Positions 22,440 to 30,586 of a DNA stretch of 32,935 bases are shown in pieces. The translations under genes were made by a program, and so were the position numbers. The notes below the pieces were generated by a model. It saw only the letters and a list, made by a program, of their open reading frames with translations, did not search any database and was not told the origin of the DNA. Source of the stretch: Minisyncoccota bacterium (GTDB lineage: Bacteria; Verrucomicrobiota; Verrucomicrobiia; Methylacidiphilales; Verrucolacustridaceae); NCBI GenBank assembly GCA_030054195.1, contig JASGCJ010000021.1, forward strand, positions 1 to 32,935, in the 5' to 3' direction. Position 1 is the first letter of the stretch, and each line of letters opens with the position of its first letter.

Positions 22440-22548
22440 TCGGGAAGAATGCTCGGGACAGGGGAGCGGTCAATGATTTACGAAAAAAATCCGAATTCAG
22501 TAAATCAGATCTATTGAATAGACTGAAGTATAGGTGCTTTACCCTAAA

Positions 22549-22662
22549 TCATGCCCCTAAGTAGATCAGTAGGGCCTTGAGCAGTCCCTGGCCAATCTTG
22601 GCCACGCAGACCATGACGGCACCGGTGATAAACCCAGCAAAAAACTGATCCCAAACGCTCAC
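22549..22662 (-). CDS. Single-pass membrane peptide (37 aa)
   Basis: GTG at 22662 overlaps the end of the preceding peptide. The product has a short polar start (SVWDQFF) and one long hydrophobic helix with GFITGAVMVCVAKIGQG, then LLKALLIYLGA. It may span the membrane once or lie partly on it. Overlap with its neighbour and a shared promoter-like element support the call. Function is unknown. Confidence 0.5.
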   Translation of the reverse strand: MSVWDQFFAGFITGAVMVCVAKIGQGLLKALLIYLGA

Positions 22663-22772
22663 TTGTTCCTTCCCGCAGCTGCCATAAAGACAAAAAGGAT
22701 GATCAGATTGCAGCAGATGATTTGAGTAACCTTACAACCGATAATGATCAGAAATGAGTAGAGTGAATCCAT
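22659..22772 (-). CDS. Single-pass membrane peptide (37 aa), Cys-containing
   Basis: The peptide starts MDSLYSFLIII and consists mostly of one or two hydrophobic stretches with three cysteines (IGCKV, IICCN), ending in AAAGRNK. It overlaps the next ORF. An 11-codon ORF (ATG at 22823) lies between the minus-strand promoter-like element and this gene and may act as a leader peptide. Size and helix pattern match the tiny membrane ORFs at 4081-4449. Confidence 0.5.
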   Translation of the reverse strand: MDSLYSFLIIIGCKVTQIICCNLIILFVFMAAAGRNK

Positions 22773-22832
22773 GAATATATGCTTCCTCTAAAACTGACCG
22801 AGACGAAGTGATGCGAATTTCATATGGCCTGA

Positions 22833-22856
22833 ATCATCCCACCTAGGCCCGGACAT
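22833..22856 (-). promoter_or_regulatory. Island promoter-like element, copy 7, minus strand
   Basis: On the minus strand ATGTCC (22856-22851) is followed by the 12-base spacer GGGCCTAGGTGG and GATGAT (22838-22833), nine bases before an ATG at 22823. It faces away from the plus-strand copy 50 bases to its right, so the two form a divergent pair. Confidence 0.5.
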
Positions 22857-22906
22857 TTGCTGGGTGGATCGATCGATTTTAAGAAAATGGGGGAAGTGGA
22901 CCGCGA

Positions 22907-22930
22907 ATGTCCGCGGGGGTGTGACAGGAT
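22907..22930 (+). promoter_or_regulatory. Island promoter-like element, copy 8
   Basis: ATGTCC (22907-22912), spacer GCGGGGGTGTGA and CAGGAT (22925-22930) precede the ClpP-like gene. CCGCG before and CGCGG after can pair around the loop AATGTC. The start codon at 22946 is 15 bases from the hexamer, the longest gap of the set. Confidence 0.5.
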
Positions 22931-22945
22931 GACCGACGCGAAAGG

Positions 22946-23662
22946 ATGAAATCTCAGACAAAAATGAAGAAACAAAAAGTAGCTAGAAAACAGCAGGCTC
23001 CCGTAGAGGGGATGGTGGATGGAATGGCGAGGGTGGTAATCCAAGGAAAGGACCGACATGAAGACAACACGGACGCGGTGCATGCCGCAGTTTCGGCGGC
23101 GCGAACGGCACCCGGGGGATTGATGGTGGTTTTTCGTGGGGAAGGAGTGCTCGGCCCGTTTCCGGTGCTGGAGTTGTGTGACCGATTGCAGGAGCTGCGG
23201 CTCGTCGGGAAGAGGGTATTGATGGTGGCGCAGACCTGGTTAGGCGCACCGGACCTGCTCTTGTGGCTGCAGGGAACCGAGCGGTATCTGACGCCCTCCG
23301 GCTACGGTCATGTCAAAGTGCCGGCCTGGTCGAAATACAGCTCCCATGTGCCCGAAAAGGCGGTGGTGGAAAATCCGGATCCTATGTGGGCTGAATTTAT
23401 GGAATCACAAGAAGTACCCCAGATGCGGGCCAACCCGGACGACCCTCGGAACTATGCTTACCAAAAGGTATTGGGAAGGCTGAACGAGTACTTTCCAGTT
23501 GAGGAGTATGTAAACAAAGTCATCCCCCGTGAGGATTTGGTGGAACTGGGCCTGATCACAGGCGAGGGGTTGGACCGGGTGCTGGTGGAGGAGTATAAGA
23601 AGCCCGCTGAGGAAAAGGCGATAACACCAAGCAAAAAGAGAGAACTAGGTGGCGACTGTTAA
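22946..23662 (+). CDS. ClpP/SppA-fold-like protein, probably degenerate
   Basis: A 238-residue protein with a basic N-terminus (MKMKKQKVARKQQ after a short lead) and a central alpha/beta region. GGLMVVFRGEG, then LCDRLQELRLVGKRVLMVAQTWLGAPDLLLWLQGTERYLTPSGYGHVKVP follow the order of ClpP/crotonase folds: strand, helix, VLMVA strand, small-residue turn, LxxxGxxRyxxPxxxxxV. The catalytic Ser position appears as Gly-Ala, so protease activity is doubtful. The C-terminal part is charged and partly repetitive in Glu/Lys. It converges with the 901-residue gene, sharing four bases at the stops. The fold is a pattern-based guess; an unrelated alpha/beta protein is possible. Confidence 0.5.
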   Translation: MKSQTKMKKQKVARKQQAPVEGMVDGMARVVIQGKDRHEDNTDAVHAAVSAARTAPGGLMVVFRGEGVLGPFPVLELCDRLQELRLVGKRVLMVAQTWLGAPDLLLWLQGTERYLTPSGYGHVKVPAWSKYSSHVPEKAVVENPDPMWAEFMESQEVPQMRANPDDPRNYAYQKVLGRLNEYFPVEEYVNKVIPREDLVELGLITGEGLDRVLVEEYKKPAEEKAITPSKKRELGGDC

Positions 23663-26364
23663 GATGTTCTCTTTGAAAGAGCCCAATTCGCAGCGTTCTC
23701 TACAGACCTTTTAATTGAGGCCTTTCCACGCCCCGTACATGAAAACCACGGAGTGTTTTCATTGCAGTTCCTACGAACGGTCCGGCCAAACTGGGTGCGA
23801 ACAAGAGGGCTAAGTACAACAGCCGAAAAAGTAGGGATCTTTGGGCCAATCTTATCCCAATGTGTATTCCAACCAGAGTCCCAACCCGGAAGGTAAAACT
23901 CAGCCTGCAAACCAGGCCAACTAGTACGCCAATCTTTTTTAAGCGGTTCAATGTAACGTTCTTGGGTTTCATTGCCGCCAATGTAAAGAATGCGAACTTG
24001 CTTCGTTCGTAGGGTAGTTGATGGGAGTGTTGGCGTAGGTTCGGTTCCAAAACTGTTGCGAAGGTCATCTAAAGAGAAGCCATCGGTCGGATTATCTGCA
24101 AGGTACTCCTGCATTCTGTGAATGACGTTGCGTGCTTCTATTTGAAAGATGTAATCATCTTCAGCTCTGTAGCGATAGAATCGGCTTCGCAAGGCTTGAA
24201 GCACATCGGCGTCTTTGCCTTCTCGTTCCCAGCAGCGCATACGAGCATCCGTGGCGTCGTCATATGACCATGCCGGCGAATAATTCGTCTCCTTCTCAAG
24301 CAAAGAAAGAAATCTGCCAGCACATTCCGGGCTTCGATTGGCAAGTCTCTCCATATGATCCAGGACAATGGAAGCAGAAGAAATATCCCCTTCTCTAAGA
24401 CAAACCGGTAGAAGCTTTTCCAGTTGTTCCCAAATAGCAGGAGGAGCCATTCTGGTTTCAGAAAGATGGGAGAGGAAAGAGGATCTAATCTTTTTTAATC
24501 GAGCTGGATCCTGACGTTGCAACCAACCTGCACCGCCGGCAGGAACTTCTTTGAGCATCTGCTCCGCCAATCTTTCGGCCAGTGACGGATCATCGTACAT
24601 GAGAGCTGCGGACAAAACTCGTTCTCGTAGGTGAAGAGGGAAATTTATTCCGGACGAAAAAGCCTGATCCAACGATAGGTCGGCTAAGGCAAAGCAACCT
24701 GGGTCCACCGTCTCCAAAAGGGCCAATCCGTAAAAGAAGCGAGCCCAAGGTAGAACGCCTGCCACAGAATACTCACTTCCACGTTCTGCCATTCCGCCTA
24801 AAGCTTGGGTAAGCAACACTACCGCCATACGAGGATCTGGCTTGAGCTGAATTATATTTAGTAGTCCCAGAATGAGAGCTGCATTTGTATGATTCGCAGA
24901 ATGCTGTTGAAAAGCCTTATCTAAATAATGGCGGGTTGACTGAAGTGAATCACGAAGGGTTGTTTGGCGTTTCTCGTCCTGAAGGGTCAGGAATATAGCT
25001 GACAGGGACCGAAACCCAGCCTCAGCAAGGCTTAAATCAGCCAAAATCTCAGAGGAGGATTCAGCAGAATCGTGCAAAAGGTTTTTATAAATACGAATCG
25101 CATCCTGCAGTTGTCCTGTTCCTTGGAGACCTTGCGCAAGTTTCCGGGTATTGGCATATTGAAGGCGAAGTAAATCCGTGTCTTTATTAAAGAACTGAAG
25201 GTCATTTTGGATAATCCGAAGGACCTGAATTATGTCAGCGGTTGTCTTGCCTTCACGGAGTGCCTCCGCACATAAAACGTGAAGCTTCTCGAGGAAAAGA
25301 AAGCGGAAATGGAGAGTCCTGAAAAGAGGCAATTGGTGCTTAAGTAATGGGATTAGTATCTCAAACTTCTGGTGTTCCCAAAGCGGTTTGTATAGTGCGT
25401 TTAGAATCATTCGTCCGCCTGACATTGTTCGGTCCTTTGCGAGATCAAGGGCGAGATCTTTATTCTTCTGGATTATATTGAAGCAATCCTGGAAGCGATC
25501 CGCCCGAGCAAGACCAAGAATGACGCCTGTAAGATACCACTGCCGCCTCTGAGAGTTTTCGCCAGGAAAATGGAACTGGAGATTCATGTTAAAAAGGGCG
25601 TGAAGGTAACCCCGATGGAAATGACACCTCATTCGTTCTCGATTTAAGGAAACTATCTCTTCCACAAGGTCTTCGAGTTGTTCTTTGTTTAAAGCACCTT
25701 CCGTCTCTTGAACCGAAGAAATGCATTCCTTGATTAGGACGTTGTCTAGGGTTGTAAATTCCTCTGCGTCCTCAACTATAGAGGGTGATATTTCTTCTGG
25801 AGAGTCAGCGTCTTTTACTCCGTTCCAAAAGGACGAGATGCTCTCCTGAATATTCGGGTATCTCTGAAGATTCTGCCAGAAAGTATCTTTCACCAAAAAG
25901 AGGTACCCTAAATAAATACCTGAAAACTTTGTCGGATGATCGACTTGCAAGTGCTTGATTCCTTTTTCTAACTGCTTGCCCTCAATCGGAATCGCATCAG
26001 GAAAAAACATACCTTTTTCGTGTTTTACGCTCATCGCATCCAAGAAAGAAATGATTAGTGGGCGATGGTCCTTTAATAGAAAAGCACGAATTGCGGTTCC
26101 TAAAAATGCACCAAATCTTGCATACCCTAAGTGCTTCGAAAGGTGTTTTGCTATATCTTCTCTTTCCATTTTGCTTCGAACATACTGCGTGCGGAAATTC
26201 AATACCTCAGCCAAAAGATCCATGGCTTTTAGTGCTTCTTTCTTTTGGTGTTCCTCATTTGAAAAAACAAGTGCTTGAGCGGCTGACAAACGCTCTTCTA
26301 CGGTAAGAACCGACCAAAGGGTTTTAAAACTTAAACCGTTATCCGATTGGATGACTGCACTCAT
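23659..26364 (-). CDS. Large helical-repeat protein with C-terminal DUF2325-like domain
   Basis: A 901-residue protein. Residues about 1-780 are almost entirely helical, with TPR-like stretches such as LAQGLQGTGQLQDAIRIYKNLL and repeated Leu/Ala pairs. The last roughly 110 residues form a small alpha/beta domain starting VRILYIGGNETQERYIEPLKKDW. It continues with FSAVVLSPLVRTQFGRTVRRNCN and ends WFSCTGRGKASIKRSVENAA, which matches the pattern of DUF2325 domains (GG near the first strand and a (S/T)GRGxxS turn). A helical sensor with a small effector domain is a design seen in defence proteins, but no nuclease or NADase motif is evident. It lies 97 bases after the LysR-type gene. Function is unknown. 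Confidence 0.65.
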   Translation of the reverse strand: MSAVIQSDNGLSFKTLWSVLTVEERLSAAQALVFSNEEHQKKEALKAMDLLAEVLNFRTQYVRSKMEREDIAKHLSKHLGYARFGAFLGTAIRAFLLKDHRPLIISFLDAMSVKHEKGMFFPDAIPIEGKQLEKGIKHLQVDHPTKFSGIYLGYLFLVKDTFWQNLQRYPNIQESISSFWNGVKDADSPEEISPSIVEDAEEFTTLDNVLIKECISSVQETEGALNKEQLEDLVEEIVSLNRERMRCHFHRGYLHALFNMNLQFHFPGENSQRRQWYLTGVILGLARADRFQDCFNIIQKNKDLALDLAKDRTMSGGRMILNALYKPLWEHQKFEILIPLLKHQLPLFRTLHFRFLFLEKLHVLCAEALREGKTTADIIQVLRIIQNDLQFFNKDTDLLRLQYANTRKLAQGLQGTGQLQDAIRIYKNLLHDSAESSSEILADLSLAEAGFRSLSAIFLTLQDEKRQTTLRDSLQSTRHYLDKAFQQHSANHTNAALILGLLNIIQLKPDPRMAVVLLTQALGGMAERGSEYSVAGVLPWARFFYGLALLETVDPGCFALADLSLDQAFSSGINFPLHLRERVLSAALMYDDPSLAERLAEQMLKEVPAGGAGWLQRQDPARLKKIRSSFLSHLSETRMAPPAIWEQLEKLLPVCLREGDISSASIVLDHMERLANRSPECAGRFLSLLEKETNYSPAWSYDDATDARMRCWEREGKDADVLQALRSRFYRYRAEDDYIFQIEARNVIHRMQEYLADNPTDGFSLDDLRNSFGTEPTPTLPSTTLRTKQVRILYIGGNETQERYIEPLKKDWRTSWPGLQAEFYLPGWDSGWNTHWDKIGPKIPTFSAVVLSPLVRTQFGRTVRRNCNENTPWFSCTGRGKASIKRSVENAANWALSKRTS

Positions 26365-26461
26365 GAAGTTCTATTAAAAGGTCAATTATGGGTCCAAAGG
26401 TACTAATCTGGCCAACTAAAATGGAGATCTTTTTAGGCAATTCAAACAACCGAAGCCAAAC

Positions 26462-27343
26462 TTAGAGGACACTGAAACAGTCCTTCAAATTTGGGTTGTT
26501 TTCAAGATCTAGCTTCCGAGCAACGGCCGCCACCTTGCGATCCTTGATAGCTTCGAGGGGCTCTAGGTGAAAGTCTTTGGCGAGGTTTTTTGCTAGGGTG
26601 TCGGGAAGTAAAGACCCGTATCGTCCGCTTCTGGAAACAAAGGCGTGGAGTGCGGCGAAATTAGGCAGGAAAACAGCCCAATCCATGTCAGGATTTTTGG
26701 CATTCACCGCACTCATCAGTTCGCCGCGACCAGAAAGTCCGGCCATTCGAACCGTTCCTTTTCGGAAATGGCGGTGCTTGGGGAAAGACTTTGGCACCAC
26801 CCAGTAGTAGGCAATTTGGGCTAGGACTTTGTATTTTAGCCTCTTGCGATCAGTCTCCGTAAGAAGTTGTAGGGCGGAGAGTCGGATTAGCGCGATATCA
26901 ACGGTCTTTGCCTGGATTGCCCTTAGTGAATCGCTAGTGTTGTTCATCCCTACTTGAATCTTTAATCCTAACTGATCGCATAGGGTGCTAAGCTTTGGAT
27001 CAAGATAGTAGGTCAGAAATGTGGCGGGTCCGGTAATGGAAACCCATTTGTTTTCCTGTCGTAAAAGGAGGTCAATCTCGTTCTCCATCCGGAGAGTCTT
27101 TTCCGCAAGTTCGCGCCCCAGGGCATTGAGCCTTTGCGGTTTGCCCGATTCAAAAATCTCTCTGCCAAGGTGGTTCTGAAGGTCCCGAAAAGATTTGCTG
27201 ATGACAGAGGCATGCAATGCCCGAGCATGAGAATCCCCTATGTTTTTGAGAAGGGCGTCTACATTGCCATAATGACGAACGCGGGCCAAATACCCTAATG
27301 CCTTAAGGATACGGTCGTTGACATTGTTAAGCAACAAACCCAT
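26462..27343 (-). CDS. LysR-type transcriptional regulator
   Basis: The 293-residue protein has an N-terminal helix-turn-helix with SVISKSFRDLQNHLGREIFESGK and LNALGRELAEKTL, the recognition helix, wing and linker pattern of LysR regulators. The first helix pair is extended by about 15 residues (HYGNVDALLKNIGDSHARAL) compared with the standard form. A periplasmic-binding-like effector domain follows (KIQVGMNNTSDSLRAIQAKTVDIALIR and a later GRYGSLLPD). It starts at ATG 27343. It probably controls itself and the 901-residue gene downstream. The ligand is unknown. Confidence 0.85.
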   Translation of the reverse strand: MGLLLNNVNDRILKALGYLARVRHYGNVDALLKNIGDSHARALHASVISKSFRDLQNHLGREIFESGKPQRLNALGRELAEKTLRMENEIDLLLRQENKWVSITGPATFLTYYLDPKLSTLCDQLGLKIQVGMNNTSDSLRAIQAKTVDIALIRLSALQLLTETDRKRLKYKVLAQIAYYWVVPKSFPKHRHFRKGTVRMAGLSGRGELMSAVNAKNPDMDWAVFLPNFAALHAFVSRSGRYGSLLPDTLAKNLAKDFHLEPLEAIKDRKVAAVARKLDLENNPNLKDCFSVL

Positions 27344-27694
27344 TTAGATCCTTTACGTAAAATGGTCGACTGTGGCAAGTATGCTGCTACTAAATAGATG
27401 AAGAAATGATGCATTAGGGCATTATTACTATCGATATTGGGCAAGACATGTAGACGTGCCCTTACTTAAATAAGTCGTTCAAAGGCAGTTCACGTTCAAG
27501 CATTTTCTGATCAACGGCAATCCATTTTCAACTCGATTAGGATCGCCTCCTCAGGTGCTTCGAAAACTGGGACTGGCTATGCAAAATAAAGCAGGATTAA
27601 AAAGATTGTTATTGGCAGAAATGACGTTTTTATCAGCGGACCTTAGTTTAAAAATTATCAACCCTGCTATCAGAATGGATATTGGCAACAGTCT
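27344..27694. other. Gene-free stretch
   Basis: Between the divergent LysR-type gene and the small secreted gene at 27728 I see no supported ORF, RNA gene or repeat. It is AT-rich and should contain the LysR promoter. Its right end holds a degenerate copy of the island promoter-like element. Confidence 0.5.
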
Positions 27695-27718
27695 TGCCGA
27701 CAGGGGGGTGGGAAATAA
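27695..27718 (+). promoter_or_regulatory. Island promoter-like element, degenerate copy 9
   Basis: TGCCGA stands in place of ATGTCC, but the 12-base spacer CAGGGGGGTGGG is identical to that at 2156-2167, and AAATAA ends nine bases before the ATG at 27728. Confidence 0.35.
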
Positions 27719-27727
27719 ATAAAATCG

Positions 27728-28054
27728 ATGCATCTTGATCTCATGAGAAAGGAACATCTTTTAAAGTGGGATTTAGCGATCACCAGAAAAGTGATCGGGA
27801 AGACCGTAATGCTGGCATTTTTGTCCGGGTGGGCATGGGTCGTTAAAGCGGAGGAAGTAGTGATTCGACCCTCGGTCTGGGGCACCGAAAAGTGGCCTGG
27901 GGGATATGACCTTTTTGCAGGAGAACTAAAAGCGGGGGAGGTCAAGGCATCCGAATGGGGTCAGACGAAATGGTATGGAGGATATGACCTGAAACTGGAT
28001 GAGAGCGACAAAAAGGTCCTCGAATCAGTTCTGCGCAACATTCTAAACAAGTAA
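27728..28054 (+). CDS. Secreted protein with W-G-x-x-K-W repeats (108 aa)
   Basis: The N-terminal 38 residues have a basic stretch and a hydrophobic core (VMLAFLSGWAWVVKA) with cleavage near VKA-EE. An unusually long lead suggests the alternative ATG at 27743. The mature part has two copies of a repeat, WGTEKWPGGYDLFAGE and WGQTKWYGGYDLKLDE, then an amphipathic helix (KKVLESVLRNILNK). The GGYDL step recalls the Gly-Tyr repeats of the other secreted proteins in this window. A ribosome site is absent. Function is unknown. Confidence 0.65.
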   Translation: MHLDLMRKEHLLKWDLAITRKVIGKTVMLAFLSGWAWVVKAEEVVIRPSVWGTEKWPGGYDLFAGELKAGEVKASEWGQTKWYGGYDLKLDESDKKVLESVLRNILNK

Positions 28055-28074
28055 AAGGAGAAACACTTCTTCCC

Positions 28075-28164
28075 ATGGCAATCGTAAGCAACAAAATCGG
28101 CAAAATCCTAGCCATCCTTTCGGTGGTTGGCTTCATACTTCTACTCATCCTGATGAAAATCTGA
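28075..28164 (+). CDS. Single-pass membrane peptide (29 aa)
   Basis: The peptide starts MAIVSNKIGK and then consists of one hydrophobic helix (LAILSVVGFILLLILMKI). AAAAGGAG lies about 16 bases before the ATG. It follows the secreted-protein stop by 20 bases, repeating the arrangement at 4078-4176. Function is unknown. Confidence 0.5.
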   Translation: MAIVSNKIGKILAILSVVGFILLLILMKI

Positions 28165-28194
28165 TGAACCCAAACACAAGAAAGGTAGAATAAA

Positions 28195-28782
28195 ATGAGC
28201 AAATCAAGATTACTATGGAGAGCAGATAAAGACCATAAACACTACCAACAAGGAGACATTAAATTTGCTAAAGATATTGCCGACTTCGCGTATAAGCAGA
28301 TAAAGATTCAAGGTAAGGATGTCCAAAAGCTTGGCAAGAAAAGCAAGACCTATTGGATGACCTGGGATGAGTGCAGTGCTTACTACCAAAAGTACTGTAA
28401 CTATGTCATGCCACACGAGTGTGAGTTTGGCCACGAGAACTGTTCCGATACACCCAAAGGTATCTGTGTTTATTGCACGGCTATGCTTGAGCATATGAGG
28501 ACCCATGAGTCTTCGTTACTCGCCGCATTCCATGATGAAAGGATCCAGGAGATCCTCGGTCCGGAGGTAATTAACGAATATTACAACCGTATGCTTAACT
28601 ACGACGCCGAGCTATATCGGGACATCAACAAAAAGCTTCTGGAAAAGAAGTGTCTGATGGATCTTCCATCCAGATATAAAGATCAAGGGCAGCAACTGAA
28701 GGAACTATATGATGCTTTCAAGGGTCCAAACCCAATGGTTCGGGCGGACGATCCCCCGGAACCGCCTTGTAAAGTGTTCTAG
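28195..28782 (+). CDS. Hypothetical protein, Cys/His-rich centre (195 aa)
   Basis: A soluble protein with AAAGG before its ATG. A charged N-terminal half contains KFAKDIADFAYKQIKIQG. The centre holds a likely metal site: YCNYVMPHECEFGHENC, then GICVYCTAMLEHM, together five Cys and three His within about 35 residues. The C-terminal half is helical. The motif does not match a classical HNH or zinc finger that I can name. It is preceded by a secreted protein and a membrane peptide on the same strand. Function is unknown. Confidence 0.65.
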   Translation: MSKSRLLWRADKDHKHYQQGDIKFAKDIADFAYKQIKIQGKDVQKLGKKSKTYWMTWDECSAYYQKYCNYVMPHECEFGHENCSDTPKGICVYCTAMLEHMRTHESSLLAAFHDERIQEILGPEVINEYYNRMLNYDAELYRDINKKLLEKKCLMDLPSRYKDQGQQLKELYDAFKGPNPMVRADDPPEPPCKVF

Positions 28783-28920
28783 AATAACCTTCTCGTCGGT
28801 GAGCATCGGGATCCATGGCCTTTCGAATTCAAAGTTTCCTTTGCTCCCCATAAAAAGGAGAGACGCCGGACCTGAGAGCCTTTTCTCGAATCTCCGAAAT
28901 CCCCTTTTATAAACCTATCC

Positions 28921-29445
28921 ATGGCTGCAAAGTTTTCAGTTCTGGTGGGAGACATTACCCAACAGAAAGTGGATGCGGTGGTGAATGCGGCGAATCGGGA
29001 GTTAACGGGGGGATCCGGGGTGAACGGGGCGATCCATAAGGCGGGAGGGAAGGAGATTTACCGTTTTTGTGAGGGGCTGAGGGCAACGAAGTATCCTGAC
29101 GGCCTGCCATCCGGACAATCGGCTATCACCTCAGGGGGTAAACTGACCGCCAAGTGTATCATTCATACCGTCGGACCTATGTATGGTCAGCACGATGGGA
29201 AGGAGGCCGAACTACTGGCCTCCTGTTATCGAACGGCCCTAGAGCTGGCGGAATCGCATAAGTTGAAATCAATCGCTTTCCCGGCTATTTCCACCGGAGT
29301 TTATGGCTATCCCGCAGAGGAGGCTGCGAAGGTGGCATGGCAGGCAATCCAAGGAATGTTGCCGAAGCTGAAATCTCTAAGAGAGATCAGGATGGTTTTC
29401 TTCGATGAGAAGGGCAAGAAGGCGTGGGAAAGCGGAGTAGGATGA
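28921..29445 (+). CDS. Macro-domain protein, MacroD-type ADP-ribose hydrolase
   Basis: A 174-residue single macro domain. The ADP-ribose binding motifs are GDITQQKVDAVVNAAN (residues 9-24), the glycine loop GGSGVNGAIHKAGG (about 30-43), CIIHTVGP and the second loop AFPAISTGVYGYP. The NAAN ... GGxGV combination is that of MacroD/YmdB enzymes, which remove O-acetyl-ADP-ribose or mono-ADP-ribose from proteins or nucleic acid. It starts directly after TATAAACCTATCC, so it may be leaderless. No ADP-ribosyltransferase (such as DarT) is recognised beside it, so a toxin-antitoxin role is not supported. Confidence 0.93.
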   Translation: MAAKFSVLVGDITQQKVDAVVNAANRELTGGSGVNGAIHKAGGKEIYRFCEGLRATKYPDGLPSGQSAITSGGKLTAKCIIHTVGPMYGQHDGKEAELLASCYRTALELAESHKLKSIAFPAISTGVYGYPAEEAAKVAWQAIQGMLPKLKSLREIRMVFFDEKGKKAWESGVG

Positions 29446-29461
29446 AGATTAGGAGGTTATC

Positions 29462-29719
29462 TCATTCTGTTCCTCGATCTATTTTGGGTACATAGGGGTT
29501 GACCCAATCTTTATCGATATGCCCCTTGTAGGCTCCATTCACTCCCCAGACTGAGTAGTAACTCCCATTATCCGTGGTATGGCCGGCATAGGAGCCGTCC
29601 GCACTCCAGATTGCATCATCCGCTCTGCCCTTTGCACATCCACCGCTGATGGCAAACCAACTGGCTATGATGATGAATGCCAGTTTGGCTAAGGTCCATA
29701 TTGCTTCGCGTTCAGTCAT
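29462..29719 (-). CDS. Secreted or lipoprotein-like repeat protein, GxYxG family
   Basis: An 85-residue protein with AGAGGAG before the ATG. A hydrophobic segment (about residues 9-25) ends in SGGCAKG, which may be a lipoprotein or ordinary signal cleavage site. The mature part has three Gly/Tyr repeats, DGSYAGHT, NGSYYSVW and NGAYKGHI, joined by aromatic turns. The pattern matches the 4493 and 5333 products. It is convergent with the macro-domain gene. Function is unknown. Confidence 0.7.
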   Translation of the reverse strand: MTEREAIWTLAKLAFIIIASWFAISGGCAKGRADDAIWSADGSYAGHTTDNGSYYSVWGVNGAYKGHIDKDWVNPYVPKIDRGTE

Positions 29720-29771
29720 ATGTTTCTCCTCTCTTAATTTGGTTTCTTCAGGCGTTTGGTGTCATTGGTTC

Positions 29772-30575
29772 TCAGAAGCCGTGCTCCTTGAGAATGGCAA
29801 TGGCATCCGCCTCGTCGGTGGCTTTTCCTTCCTCGATCAGGCTTTTGATCAGGCTGGCCCTCGTTTCACTTTCCTGGTGTTCGACGAACTTCTGGAAGAC
29901 CCACTCGGAGGCGAGCTTGCGGTAATGTTCCGTGAGTTGAGGATAGAGTTCGGACTCCACAGTGGTGAAAAATTCGAGACGATCGCCTAGGTCGCCCTGA
30001 GAGTGGTTGCTCACGGTGTAGGTGAGACCGAGTCCGTAACCATCATCGGTGTTATCCTCGACCCGGGTCTGGTCGATCCAATCGACAATCTGGCCCAGGG
30101 TGAGGGGATCGCGGGATGGAAGCATGGGTAAAATAAAGATACCCTCGTACTCGTCGACGATGGAGTAGCGCAGGAGACCGGTCTTGGTCCGGCGCGCACG
30201 GAGGCTGATCACATCACGGAGGGTGGAATCCAGGACGATGCGGGCGATTTCCGTCTCGGTCGCCTGGTAGTCGGGCAGATATTCCCCCCCGAGAAAGCTG
30301 GGGTGGATCCGGCCCAAGGATTCGCGTTCGGGCGTGCTGAGGATGTCTTTGGCTAGGCCCGGTTCGACTTTGTCGAGCTGCTCGAGGGAATGAAAATCAC
30401 GGATCAACCGACGGCGGTTTTCACCTTTCACATTACGAAGGGTGGCGTGGAGGACCGAGGAGTCGTCCCAATAGGACTGGGGCTGCTGTGTGTAGTCGAT
30501 CCCTTTAAAACGTTTGGGAGTGAATCCCGGGGTTGAGGTGGGGGTGTTAGAGGTGGATTTGTTTTTATTGCTCAT
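29772..30575 (-). CDS. Hypothetical protein (267 aa)
   Basis: A cytoplasmic protein with a Ser/Thr-rich start (about 20 residues), a central mixed alpha/beta region containing ARIVLDSTLRDVISLRARR and VDEYEGIFILP, and a helical C-terminus. The N-terminal style (MSNKNK, polar run) is shared with other genes of the window. It lies 11 bases after a secreted-protein gene, so the minus-strand genes from 31237 down to here are probably one unit. No family is recognised. Confidence 0.65.
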   Translation of the reverse strand: MSNKNKSTSNTPTSTPGFTPKRFKGIDYTQQPQSYWDDSSVLHATLRNVKGENRRRLIRDFHSLEQLDKVEPGLAKDILSTPERESLGRIHPSFLGGEYLPDYQATETEIARIVLDSTLRDVISLRARRTKTGLLRYSIVDEYEGIFILPMLPSRDPLTLGQIVDWIDQTRVEDNTDDGYGLGLTYTVSNHSQGDLGDRLEFFTTVESELYPQLTEHYRKLASEWVFQKFVEHQESETRASLIKSLIEEGKATDEADAIAILKEHGF

Positions 30576-30586
30576 GGTTGTTTGTT

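Noticed and set aside
22439-22461. Tenth copy of the promoter-like element before the 169-residue gene
   Set aside because: CTGTCC is present but the spacer is not G-rich and the distance to the ATG is only 22 bases.
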